Positions 1-7,812 of a stretch of 64,000 nt of DNA are shown in pieces. Numbering within the stretch: position 1 is the stretch's first letter; each line of letters opens with the position of its first letter. Made by a program: the position numbers and the translations under genes. The notes beneath the pieces are model-generated. The model saw only the letters and a program-made list of their open reading frames with translations. It was not told the origin of the DNA and did not search any database. The stretch comes from Streptomyces sp. S.PNR 29 (GTDB lineage: Bacteria > Actinomycetota > Actinomycetes > Streptomycetales > Streptomycetaceae), in contig NZ_JANUQM010000010.1 in the NCBI RefSeq assembly GCF_030386795.1, positions 248,001 through 312,000 on the forward strand, in the 5' to 3' direction.

Positions 1-2107
1 ACGCTGGTTCAGGCGCCAGCGTCTCGACCAGTTCGCGCAGTGAGGCGGCGGCGGCAGCGCGGACGTCGGCGTCGGTGTCGGCGAGCGTGGCGGCCAGTGC
101 CGGTCCGGTGCCCGGCGGAACCGTCTCCGTCAGGACGGTGACGGCCGTTCGGCGGACGGTGGGGTCGGGGTCGGTCAGGTAGGGGGTGAGGGCGGGGAGC
201 GGGGGTTCGTCCTCCGCGAGGGAGAGGAGTTCGAGCAGACGCGGTGAGACCGGCACGTCCGCGTCGGTACCGGGGTGGGAAGTGGTACCGGTGACGGCGG
301 GCTCCTGCCGCATCGCCACCGGCGCTGCTTCCCGGACACCCGCGATCGCCACCTGTTCCGGGTGGACCTCGCCGAGATGACGGGAGGGGCCGCCGACCGG
401 CCTGAACTCGTCGACCGGGACCAGATAGGGGGCAACGGGACGTGCCGTGAACTCCATCGCGCCCGTGGGGGACTTGCGCAGATCGAGGTGGTGGAACCAG
501 GACGCGTCGTCACGCCGCGGGTGGTCGAGACGGTCGTGGTAGAGGCCCCAGCGGGACTCCGTGCGGGCCAGGGAGGCCCGCGCGGCCATCTCCGCGCAGT
601 CCCGGATGAAGCTCACCTCCGCGCAGCGCATCAGCTCGTGCGCGGTGCGCGCCCCCATCGCGGCGATGTCGGCGCGCATCCGCTCGAACGCCTCCAGGGC
701 CAGCGACAGCCGGGCGCCGGACTTCGGCGGAGCCACGTAGTCGTTCACGAAGCGCCGCAGCTTGTACTCGACCTGGGGCTGCGGCGGGCCGTCGGGGTTG
801 CCCAGCGGACGGTAGATCAGCTCGTGCGCCGCCTGCAGCTGGTCAAGGGGCAACTCCCCTTCGTACGGGGTGTACTGGGACGCGTCCGCGCCCGCCAGGT
901 CCCCGAAGACGAACGCGCCGATCATGTAGTTGTGCGGGACACAGGCCAGGTCTCCGGCCGCGTACAGCCGGGGGACGGTCGTACGGGCGTGGTCGTCGAC
1001 CCGTACGCCCGAGGCCGAGTGGCCGCCGCACAGGCCGATCTCGGAGATGTGCATCTCCACGTCGTGGGTGCGGTAGTCATGGCCGCGGCCGGCGTGGAAG
1101 GTTCCGCGGGTCGGGCGCTCGGTGGAGTGCAGGATCGACTCCAGGGCCGAGACCGACTCCTCCGGCAGGTGGCTCAGCTTCAGGTACACCGGGCCCCGGT
1201 CACTGGCGACCTCCGCCGCGAACTCGGCCATCATCCGGCCCGACCAGTAGTCGGAGTCGACGAAGCGTTCGCCGTGCCGGTTGACCTGGTAGCCGCCGAA
1301 GGGGTTGGCGACATACGCGCAGGCGGGGCCGTTGTAGTCCTTGATCAGCGGGTTGATCTGGAAGCACTCGATGCCGGTCAGCTCAGCGCCCGCGTGGTAC
1401 GCCATCGCGTAGCCGTCACCCGCGTTCGTCGGGTTCTCGTACGTGCCGTACAGGTAGCCGGACGCCGGCAGGCCGAGGCGACCGCAGGCGCCGGTCGCCA
1501 GGATCACAGCGCCCGCCCGGACGGTGACGAAGGCGCCCGTGCGGGTGTTGAAGCCGACCGCGCCCACGGCCCGCCCGTCCATCGTGAGAACGCGCACCGG
1601 CATCACCCGGTTCTCGATCCGGATCCGCTCGCGCATCTCGCGCCGCCGCAGCTGCCGGTACAGGACCTTCTTGACGTCCTTGCCCTCCGGCATCGGCAGC
1701 ACATAGGAACCCGAGCGGTGGACCTGGCGGACCGCGTAGTCGCCGTGCTCGTCCTTCTCGAACTTCACCCCGTACGACTCCAGCCGCCGCACCATCGCGA
1801 ACCCGCGGGTGGCGGTCTGGCGGACGGTGGACTGGTCCACGATGCCGTCGTTGGCGCGGGTGATCTCGGCGACGTAGTCGTCCGGCTCGGCACGGCCGGG
1901 GATGACAGCGTTGTTGACGCCGTCCATGCCCATGGCGAGCGCGCCCGAGTGGCGGACGTGGGCCTTCTCCAGCAGCAGTACGTCCGAGCCGTGCTCGGCG
2001 GCCGTCAGGGCAGCCATGGTGCCGGCGGTGCCGCCGCCGATCACGAGGACGTCACAGGTCACTTCCTCGGCGTCGGTGAGAGCCGGGATCCGAAGGGGGG
2101 TGTCCAC
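1..2107 (-). CDS. AprA-like FAD flavoprotein (fumarate reductase/succinate dehydrogenase family) with HEAT-like tail, 3' end cut by window
   Basis: Last gene of the operon that starts with the GntR gene; its 3' end lies outside the window. The GTG start at 2107 is preceded by GAAAGG about 8 nt upstream. Residues about 19-48 form a Rossmann FAD site (DVLVIGGGTAGTMAA, ending LLLEKA). The following HVRHSGALAMGMDGVNN stretch resembles the substrate-loop region of adenylylsulfate reductase alpha subunits more than that of SdhA. The FAD enzyme part ends near residue 600. From about residue 640 to the window edge come helical repeats of HEAT type (LTPYLTDPDPTVRRTAV, then LAATLADTDADVRAAAAASL). The partner is probably the two-cluster ferredoxin encoded upstream, as AprA pairs with AprB. 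Substrate unknown; the neighbouring sulfonate/nitrate-type transporter suggests a sulfur or nitrogen compound (inference). Annotation pipelines would likely call it a fumarate reductase flavoprotein subunit. Confidence 0.75.
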   Translation of the reverse strand, partial: MDTPLRIPALTDAEEVTCDVLVIGGGTAGTMAALTAAEHGSDVLLLEKAHVRHSGALAMGMDGVNNAVIPGRAEPDDYVAEITRANDGIVDQSTVRQTATRGFAMVRRLESYGVKFEKDEHGDYAVRQVHRSGSYVLPMPEGKDVKKVLYRQLRRREMRERIRIENRVMPVRVLTMDGRAVGAVGFNTRTGAFVTVRAGAVILATGACGRLGLPASGYLYGTYENPTNAGDGYAMAYHAGAELTGIECFQINPLIKDYNGPACAYVANPFGGYQVNRHGERFVDSDYWSGRMMAEFAAEVASDRGPVYLKLSHLPEESVSALESILHSTERPTRGTFHAGRGHDYRTHDVEMHISEIGLCGGHSASGVRVDDHARTTVPRLYAAGDLACVPHNYMIGAFVFGDLAGADASQYTPYEGELPLDQLQAAHELIYRPLGNPDGPPQPQVEYKLRRFVNDYVAPPKSGARLSLALEAFERMRADIAAMGARTAHELMRCAEVSFIRDCAEMAARASLARTESRWGLYHDRLDHPRRDDASWFHHLDLRKSPTGAMEFTARPVAPYLVPVDEFRPVGGPSRHLGEVHPEQVAIAGVREAAPVAMRQEPAVTGTTSHPGTDADVPVSPRLLELLSLAEDEPPLPALTPYLTDPDPTVRRTAVTVLTETVPPGTGPALAATLADTDADVRAAAAASLRELVETLAPEPA

Positions 2108-2118
2108 CAGGGTGCCTT

Positions 2119-2886
2119 TCAAGAACCGAGTGATGTGAGGACTTCGCGCCGCAGGGCGACACGCGCCGGATCGTCGTGGGCGGCGCGCTCGCGCGGGCGC
2201 GGTACGTCCCGTACGGCGATGAGGCGGCCGGCGCCGAGCAGGGCCACGCGGTCGCCGAGGAACAGGGCCTCGTCCACGTCGTGGGTGACGAAGACGACGG
2301 TGGCGCCCGTGCCGTGCAGCACCTCCACCAGCAGGTCCTGCATGCCGGCGCGGGTCTGGGCGTCGAGGGCGCCGAACGGTTCGTCCATCAGGACGGCACG
2401 GGGCGCTCCGGCGAGGGCCCGGGCCAGTTGGGCGCGCTGGCGTTGCCCGCCGGAGACGCGGTGCGGCAGGTGCCGGGACTGTTCGGCCAGCCCCACGCGG
2501 CTGAGCCAGGCAGCGGCCTGGGCACGGCGTGCGGAGCGGGACAACCCCTTGATGGCGAGGGGCAGTTCGACGTTCGCGCGCAGGGTGCGCCAGGGCAGGA
2601 GGGCATCCTCCTGGAAGATCAGCGCACGGTCGGCGGAGGGCCCCGTCAGTGGTCCCGCATCCTGGGTGACCTCTCCGGCCAGAGGCGACAGCAGCCCGGC
2701 CAGCGTGCGCAGCAGCGTCGACTTGCCGCAGCCGGAGGGGCCGACGACGGTGAGGATCTCACCGGAAGCCACATGGAGGTTCACCTCGTCGAGCACGGGC
2801 GCGCCGGGCCGTCCGAGGACGGCATCGCGCAGGGCCAGCCCCGCACCGGTGCCAGCGGGGGAACGCACGTCAGACGAGCTGGTCAT
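2119..2886 (-). CDS. ABC transporter ATP-binding protein, SsuB/TauB type
   Basis: Cytoplasmic ATPase of an importer of the sulfonate/nitrate/taurine family, 255 residues, the normal length. Visible motifs: Walker A GPSGCGKST near residue 52, signature SGGQRQRAQLARAL, Walker B AVLMDEPFGALD, and the switch histidine in VFVTHDVDEAL. It overlaps the 3' end of the permease gene by 17 bp and is followed 11 bp later by the flavoprotein gene, so translation is probably coupled. The substrate is not readable from the sequence; aliphatic sulfonate, nitrate or a similar small anion are options from the family. Confidence 0.93.
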   Translation of the reverse strand: MTSSSDVRSPAGTGAGLALRDAVLGRPGAPVLDEVNLHVASGEILTVVGPSGCGKSTLLRTLAGLLSPLAGEVTQDAGPLTGPSADRALIFQEDALLPWRTLRANVELPLAIKGLSRSARRAQAAAWLSRVGLAEQSRHLPHRVSGGQRQRAQLARALAGAPRAVLMDEPFGALDAQTRAGMQDLLVEVLHGTGATVVFVTHDVDEALFLGDRVALLGAGRLIAVRDVPRPRERAAHDDPARVALRREVLTSLGS

Positions 2887-3733
2887 GGGGCACGTTCTCC
2901 TTGGTCCTGGGGCCGGCCGGTAGGAGGGCTGTGGCGCCGCGCACCAGGCGTGGGGCCCGTCCGCCGGGGACGTACGACGTACGCGGCAGCCAGTGGGTCA
3001 GTCGGCGGCCCAGCAGCTCGACGGCCGTGGAGGTGAGCCAGCCGAGCACGCCGATCGTGACCATGCCGACGAACACCCCGGGGTAGTCGACGACCGTGTA
3101 GTCCTGCCAGGTGCGATAGCCGACCCCGTACTGGCCGGAGATCATCTCGGCCGAGATCACACAGATCCACGCCACGCCGATGCCGACCGACAGGCCGCCG
3201 AAGATGCCGGGCAGCGCGCCCGGCAGGACGACCGAACCGAGGATCCGCCACCGGCCGCCGCCCATGGTGCGCACCGCCTCCTCCCACACGGGGGTCAGTG
3301 CGCGCACCGCGTGCCGGGTGGAGACCAGGACCGGGAAGTAGGCGGCGGTGAAGGTGATGAAGACGATGCCCTGTTCATTGGAGGGGAACAGGAGGATCGC
3401 CACGGGGACCAGGGCGATGGCCGGGACGGGGCGGACGACTTCCAGCAGCGGGCCGAGCAGGTCCTCGGCGAGCCGGGAGCGTGCCACGAGCACGCCCGTG
3501 GCCACACCCAGCACTGAGGCCAGCAGGAAACCGGTGAGGATACGGGTGAGGCTGTCGGCCAGATCCGTCCAGTAGTCGGGTCCGGACAGCCGGTCGGCGA
3601 AGGCGCGGGCCACGTCGGTGACCGTGGGGAACTGCGAGAAGCGCAGCCAGACGTCGATGTCCAGGCTGGTCAGCAACTGCCAGAGGCCGAGGGCGGCGGC
3701 CAGGGACAGCCCGCGCAGCGCGTACCGGGTCAC
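2870..3733 (-). CDS. ABC transporter permease, SsuC/TauC type
   Basis: Integral membrane subunit of the same importer, 287 residues. It has several hydrophobic segments and the BPD permease EAA-type loop (EEAVRTMGGGRWRILGSVVLPGALPGI) in the second half, which docks the ATPase. I chose the GTG at 3733 because its GTGA overlaps the stop of the binding-protein gene (4 bp) and the protein then begins directly with a membrane segment (RYALRGLSLAAALGLWQLL). The open frame continues upstream but that part is a shadow of the binding-protein gene. Confidence 0.92.
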   Translation of the reverse strand: MTRYALRGLSLAAALGLWQLLTSLDIDVWLRFSQFPTVTDVARAFADRLSGPDYWTDLADSLTRILTGFLLASVLGVATGVLVARSRLAEDLLGPLLEVVRPVPAIALVPVAILLFPSNEQGIVFITFTAAYFPVLVSTRHAVRALTPVWEEAVRTMGGGRWRILGSVVLPGALPGIFGGLSVGIGVAWICVISAEMISGQYGVGYRTWQDYTVVDYPGVFVGMVTIGVLGWLTSTAVELLGRRLTHWLPRTSYVPGGRAPRLVRGATALLPAGPRTKENVPHDQLV

Positions 3734-5073
3734 GACGCCCGCTCCAGCGCCTCGGCATAGGTGACGACGCTCGCGCCGCCATGACCGTCGACGTAGGCCC
3801 GTGCGGTCGCCGGTGCGACGAAGGGCAGCAGCTTCTCGCCGTCGGCCACCCACACCGCCTTGTCCGCGAACCACAGGGTGCCGGTGGTGGCGTCGGGGAC
3901 GTAGGCGGCGCGGATGGCGTCGCGGTGGGCGGACACGTAACGCAGCAGTCCGGCGGGCGATTTGAAGGTCCGCGTCCGCGCGGAGCCCTTCGGCCACACC
4001 TCGCTCGCGGCGGCCGGGGGCGTGGCGGCGAGCCGCTCGGCGTACGTCGTCCCCAGGGCCTTCTTCACGTACCGGTCGTCGACGAAGGAGTCCACGTCCA
4101 CGTCACCGGTCAGCTTCGCGGACTTCAGGATCGACACGTCGTGCTTCAGGGCGGAGACGAGCCGGGGCTTGAGGGCCGGGTCGAAGGTGGCGATGCCGTG
4201 CGCGCCGTTGTAGAGGTAGACGACCTCGGCGGGCAGGCCGGTGGCCCCTGCGACCTTCTCGGCGGCGGTGACGGGATGGTCGTTCAGGTAGTCGGTGGCC
4301 TGTGCCTGGGCCCTGAGGAACGCCTCCAGGACGGTCGGCCGGTCCTTCGCGAAGTCCTCGCGGGCGGTGACGCCGTGGAAGGTGGGCAGGTTCAGCTGCG
4401 CGCCGTCGTACAAGGCCTTCGCCTTGCCCTGGTGGGCGAGCAGTCCGGGCCAGGCCACGAACTGCGACAACGCGTCCGCGCTGCCCGCCGCCAGGGCCGA
4501 AGCGCCCACCGCGGGCTGCTGGTTGAGCTTCTCGATGCCCTTGCCGGGGTCGATGCCGGCGCGTTGCAGGGCCCGTACGAGCGTGCCGTCGGCGGCGGAG
4601 CCGACGCTCGTGGAGACCTTCTTCCCCTTCAGATCCTTCACGGAGGTGAGCCCCGAGCCGGGCGCCGTGACGATGGTGTTCAGGCCGCCGCGGAGGTTGT
4701 AGCCGGTGACCGAGACCAGACGGGTGGGCCGGCCCAGCTGCTTGCCTCGGGCCGCGTTGATGAGCAGCGGGAAGTCGCCCATCGAACCGATGTCGATCTT
4801 TCCGGCGGTCATCTGGGCGGTGATGGGGGCACCGGTGGCGTAGTCCTGCCAGACGACCTTGTAGGTGACGCCGTCGCCGAGCGAGTTCAGCTGCTTCTCG
4901 AAGTAGCCGAGGGAGCGGAGCAGCGTGCCGGCCGTGACCGTGTTGATGGTCTTGGACTGGTAGCCGACGGTGACGGTGACCGTGGAGCCGCCACCGGCCT
5001 CGGCGTCACCGCCGCAGGCGGTGAGCGGGAGCAGAAGGGCGAGTGCGGATACTGCGACTGCCGTGCGTTTCAT
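3730..5073 (-). CDS. ABC transporter substrate-binding lipoprotein, SsuA/NrtA type with NosL-like C-terminal extension
   Basis: Extracytoplasmic binding protein, 447 residues. The ATG at 5073 has TGAAAGG upstream and gives a lipoprotein signal (MKRTAVAVSALALLLPLTAC, lipobox LTAC). The core resembles the periplasmic sulfonate/nitrate/taurine binding family (VGYQSKTIN near the N-terminus, KIDIGSMGDFPLL, LKGKKVSTSVGSAADGTL). It is about 100 residues longer than a plain SsuA. The last roughly 50 residues (GTLWFADKAVWVADG, then LLPFVAPATARAYVDGHGG) look like the C-terminal half of NosL, a copper-binding lipoprotein fold; the NosL cysteine motif is absent. The NosL resemblance is my inference from pattern. 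GTGA overlap with the permease gene. Confidence 0.88.
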   Translation of the reverse strand: MKRTAVAVSALALLLPLTACGGDAEAGGGSTVTVTVGYQSKTINTVTAGTLLRSLGYFEKQLNSLGDGVTYKVVWQDYATGAPITAQMTAGKIDIGSMGDFPLLINAARGKQLGRPTRLVSVTGYNLRGGLNTIVTAPGSGLTSVKDLKGKKVSTSVGSAADGTLVRALQRAGIDPGKGIEKLNQQPAVGASALAAGSADALSQFVAWPGLLAHQGKAKALYDGAQLNLPTFHGVTAREDFAKDRPTVLEAFLRAQAQATDYLNDHPVTAAEKVAGATGLPAEVVYLYNGAHGIATFDPALKPRLVSALKHDVSILKSAKLTGDVDVDSFVDDRYVKKALGTTYAERLAATPPAAASEVWPKGSARTRTFKSPAGLLRYVSAHRDAIRAAYVPDATTGTLWFADKAVWVADGEKLLPFVAPATARAYVDGHGGASVVTYAEALERAS

Positions 5074-5087
5074 GGTGGCGGGGCCTT

Positions 5088-5315
5088 TCACCGGAGCAGG
5101 TAGGGCATGTTGACCGTGACGGCTCCGGTGGGGCAGCGGGCCGCGCACGGGCCGCAGTACCAGCACTCGTCGACGTGCATGTACGCCTTCCCGCTGCTGA
5201 CGTCGATGGCCAAGGAGTCCAGCGGGCACATGTCCACGCAGAGCGTGCAGCCGTCGATGCACTTCGACTCGTCGATGGTCACGGGCACATCGGCCCGCTG
5301 GGGCGCCAAGGGCAT
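5088..5315 (-). CDS. Small ferredoxin with two [4Fe-4S] motifs, AprB-like
   Basis: A 75-residue electron carrier. The first cluster motif is CIDGCTLCVDMCP (C-x3-C-x2-C-x3-CP) and the second is CWYCGPCAARCP (C-x2-C-x2-C-x3-CP). The arrangement and the DECWYCGPC context recall the ferredoxin part of adenylylsulfate reductase beta subunits, without their C-terminal tail. It sits 14 bp upstream of the binding-protein gene and three genes upstream of the AprA-like flavoprotein, its likely redox partner. Cytoplasmic. Clear as a ferredoxin; the partnership is inferred from gene order. Confidence 0.92.
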   Translation of the reverse strand: MPLAPQRADVPVTIDESKCIDGCTLCVDMCPLDSLAIDVSSGKAYMHVDECWYCGPCAARCPTGAVTVNMPYLLR

Positions 5316-5357
5316 GGCTGTCTCCAGGAAGGTCGGACTCGGTAAGGGGGAGGTGTG

Positions 5358-6146
5358 TCAGAGGGAGCGGTGCAGCAGGCCGCTCATCGTGATGCGGTCG
5401 CCGCGGAAGCGGATGAACTCCAGGTCGACGGGGCGCCCGTCGGCGAGGTGCGTGAGGCGTTCCAGCATCAGCACGGCCGCACCGCGCGGGGCCTGGAGCA
5501 CGGCGGCGGAATGGGCGTCCGCGGTGACCGCCTCCAGGGTGATCCCGGCGTGGCCGAGCCGCTGGCCGGTGACGGCTTCCAGGAGGCGGAAGACGTCCGT
5601 GTTCTCCAGGTCGCAGCCGAGCAGAGCGGTGCCGATGTCCAGCGGGATGTAGGTGAGGTCCAGGGACAGGGGGAGGCCGTTCAGCCGGCGCAGGCGTTCG
5701 ATATAGAGGACGTCGGTGCCGGATGGGACGCGGAGGCGATCGGCGACGGGGAGAGGCGCCGGGGCGGGGCCCATGGTGCGGACCTCGTTGGTGACCCGGC
5801 CGTGCTCGTGGAGGGTCTCCGCGAGGCCCATCAGGCGGTCCAGGCCGTGGGGGTACTTACGGGCCACGACCACGGTGCCGACGCCGGGCTGGCGTTCCAC
5901 CAGGCCCTCGGCGCGCAGCAGGTCCAGGGCCTCGCGAACGGTGTTGCGGGAGGCGCGGTAGTCGGTGGCGAGGACGGACTCATGGGGGAGAGTGCCGGAG
6001 GAGAAGCCGCCGACGAGGATCTGACGGCGGAGAAGGTCGGCGAGCTGACGCGCCCGGTCCGCGCGCAGCCGGCGTCGCGCACGGTGGGCGGCGACAGTCG
6101 TCGCGCCCTGGCCGGCGTGGTCTCGGATGCGGTCGGTCGGAGGCAT
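5358..6146 (-). CDS. GntR-family regulator, HutC/UTRA type
   Basis: Winged-helix DNA-binding domain near the N-terminus (HESVLATDYRASRNTVREALDLLRAEGLV), then a UTRA ligand-binding domain (LYIERLRRLNGLPLSLDLTYIPLDIG, and the closing VDLEFIRFRGDR). It is the first gene of the operon with ferredoxin, ABC transporter and flavoprotein and most likely controls it in response to the transported compound. I took the ATG at 6146; in-frame ATGs at 6155 and 6164 are possible, and none has a good Shine-Dalgarno site, so a leaderless message is conceivable. The open frame further upstream has no conserved content. Confidence 0.88.
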   Translation of the reverse strand: MPPTDRIRDHAGQGATTVAAHRARRRLRADRARQLADLLRRQILVGGFSSGTLPHESVLATDYRASRNTVREALDLLRAEGLVERQPGVGTVVVARKYPHGLDRLMGLAETLHEHGRVTNEVRTMGPAPAPLPVADRLRVPSGTDVLYIERLRRLNGLPLSLDLTYIPLDIGTALLGCDLENTDVFRLLEAVTGQRLGHAGITLEAVTADAHSAAVLQAPRGAAVLMLERLTHLADGRPVDLEFIRFRGDRITMSGLLHRSL

Positions 6147-6732
6147 GGCCGGAACCATACCCATCCGGTAGGGATAGTGGTGTTGCGGAACTGTTGCGCC
6201 ACCTGACACATCGCCGGGTACACCGCTGACCTGGACTTTCGGCGGACAGAAGGGGAGATCTGCCAGGGCCCCCGGCGCCGGGAGCGGCATGCCGGGCAGC
6301 AGCAAGTGCCTACGCCCGTCCTGTCCGCCGCACCCTGGGGAGGCGGAGCCAGTGTTCGCGCAGCGCCGGCCGTCGGCGTCCGATGTGGCTGAACGCGCGA
6401 CCGGTTCGAGGAGGGGAACGCCGGCCGATCCGGTCCTTCGGAAAGCCGCGGATCCGCCGCGCGCTCGGCCGGACCACGGGCGTGGCGCTGATCGGCTTCG
6501 GGGTCGGGGTCGTCACCGCCTCCCGCTGACCGGTACCGGAGTCATGGGGGCATGACCTCCGTTGTCATAGCCGCTCCTTATGGCCTCATTCGCCATGATC
6601 CTCTACCCGGGACCGCTCAGGTCGCCTTACGGTGCGGGCGGAGCCATGCGCGCGGTGTTCCGTGGATATCCGCGTCCCTTCTCTTTCCATTTTCCTTTGT
6701 TTTCGGGTTTTTGTTTTTCAGGAGCGATTCTC
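6147..6732. other. 586-bp intergenic region with a gene remnant and a T-rich tract
   Basis: Non-coding region between the GntR operon (leftward) and the dehydrogenase cassette (rightward), so both promoters should lie here. It holds a short decayed coding remnant (separate entry) and, from about 6676 to 6720, a pyrimidine-rich stretch with runs such as CCATTTTCC and TTTTTGTTTTT that is strikingly AT-rich for this genome, directly before the Shine-Dalgarno site of the dehydrogenase gene. I saw no clear -35/-10 pair. Confidence 0.5.
6395..6529 (+). pseudogene. Decayed C-terminal remnant of a LysE-type exporter
   Basis: In one plus frame the segment 6443-6526 reads KPRIRRALGRTTGVALIGFGVG and ends with TASR and a stop at 6527-6529. 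That matches the usual end of LysE/RhtB-family amino-acid exporters (basic patch, small helix, GFG, final R). No upstream part with the other membrane segments is present, and the codons before about 6440 look random. I read it as the surviving tail of a deleted gene. Short, so the call is tentative. Confidence 0.35.
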
Positions 6733-7767
6733 GTGTCCCAGGATGCCAACCGTGTTCACAGGGCCGCACAGGTGGCGGAGTCCGGGGCCGCCGCACGGGT
6801 CGTCCCGGTACGGGAGCGGCCGCCTGGGGCCGGCGAGGTGCGTATCGACGTGGCGGCGAGCGGCATCTGCGGCGCCGACATCGGTACGGTCCGCGACTCC
6901 GCTCCGGCGGCGGGCTTCCCGATCACCCCGGGCCACGAGGTCGCCGGTGCCATCGCGGAGCTGGGCCCCCAGGTGCGGGGCTGGGACGTGGGGGAGCGGG
7001 TCGCCGTCGGCTGGTTCGGCGGCAGCTGCGGGCACTGCTCCGCCTGCCGTACCGGGGATGTCGTCCACTGTCCGGAGCGGAAGATCCCGGGAATGGCGTA
7101 CCCCGGTGGCTGGTCGAGCACCCTCACGGTTCCCGCCTCCGCACTCGCCCGGATCCCCGAGGGCCTGTCTTTGGCGGAGGCCGCGCCCTTCGGCTGCGCC
7201 GGTGTCACCACCTTCAACGCCCTGCGGCACTCCGGCGCCGGGCCGGGTGACCTGGTCGCCGTCCTCGGGATCGGCGGTCTGGGGCATCTGGCGGTGCAGT
7301 TCGCCGCGGCGATGGGGTACGAGACGGTGGCGGTCGGCCGGGGCGAGCAGAAGCGGCAGCTCGCCCAGGAGCTGGGCGCGCGGCACTACATCGACACCGA
7401 ACGGCAGGAACCCGGGGCGGCGCTGCGGGAGTTGGGCGGGGCGCGGCTGATCCTGTCCACGGCCTCCAGCGGCAAGCCGCTCGCGGAGCTGGTGGACGGG
7501 CTCGCCCCGCACGGGCGGCTCACCATCGTCGGCTTCGACGGATCTCCCCTGAACCTTCCCCTGGCCAAGCTCGTCATGGGCGCTCGCAGTGTCACCGGTC
7601 ATCTGACCGGCAGCCCCGCCGACACCGAACAGGCCATGCGCTTCGCGGTCGCCACAGGTGTCCGCCCCCGGGTGCAGACCGTGTCGCTGGAGGAAGCGCG
7701 GCAGGCACTCGACGTACAGCAGGACGGCGAGGCCCGGTTCCGGATGGTCCTCGTTCCCGGCGCCTGA
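6733..7767 (+). CDS. Zinc-dependent alcohol dehydrogenase (MDR superfamily)
   Basis: NAD(P)-dependent medium-chain dehydrogenase, 344 residues. Catalytic zinc ligands are in SGICGAD and GHEVAG; the structural zinc site is CGHCSACRTGDVVHC. The nucleotide site is AVLGIGGLGHLAVQFA. I chose the GTG at 6733, preceded by AGGAG; the frame is open further upstream through the T-rich leader but without conserved sequence. First gene of a plus-strand group with an amine-oxidase-like flavoprotein, a DinB-like protein and an MFS carrier. Substrate unknown. Confidence 0.9.
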   Translation: MSQDANRVHRAAQVAESGAAARVVPVRERPPGAGEVRIDVAASGICGADIGTVRDSAPAAGFPITPGHEVAGAIAELGPQVRGWDVGERVAVGWFGGSCGHCSACRTGDVVHCPERKIPGMAYPGGWSSTLTVPASALARIPEGLSLAEAAPFGCAGVTTFNALRHSGAGPGDLVAVLGIGGLGHLAVQFAAAMGYETVAVGRGEQKRQLAQELGARHYIDTERQEPGAALRELGGARLILSTASSGKPLAELVDGLAPHGRLTIVGFDGSPLNLPLAKLVMGARSVTGHLTGSPADTEQAMRFAVATGVRPRVQTVSLEEARQALDVQQDGEARFRMVLVPGA

Positions 7768-7812
7768 TGGGGGCCGTGGAGCAGAGAGTCGAGCAGAGAA
7801 AGGGAGCCGTAC

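Noticed and set aside
275..2923. 882-codon open frame on the plus strand
   Set aside because: It is the antisense shadow of the flavoprotein and ATPase genes; the protein is Arg/Gly/Val-rich without domains, while the minus strand has clear motifs.
3730..5262. Longer start for the binding protein at 5262
   Set aside because: The extra 63 residues are the wrong-frame reading of the ferredoxin gene; the lipoprotein signal begins at the ATG at 5073.
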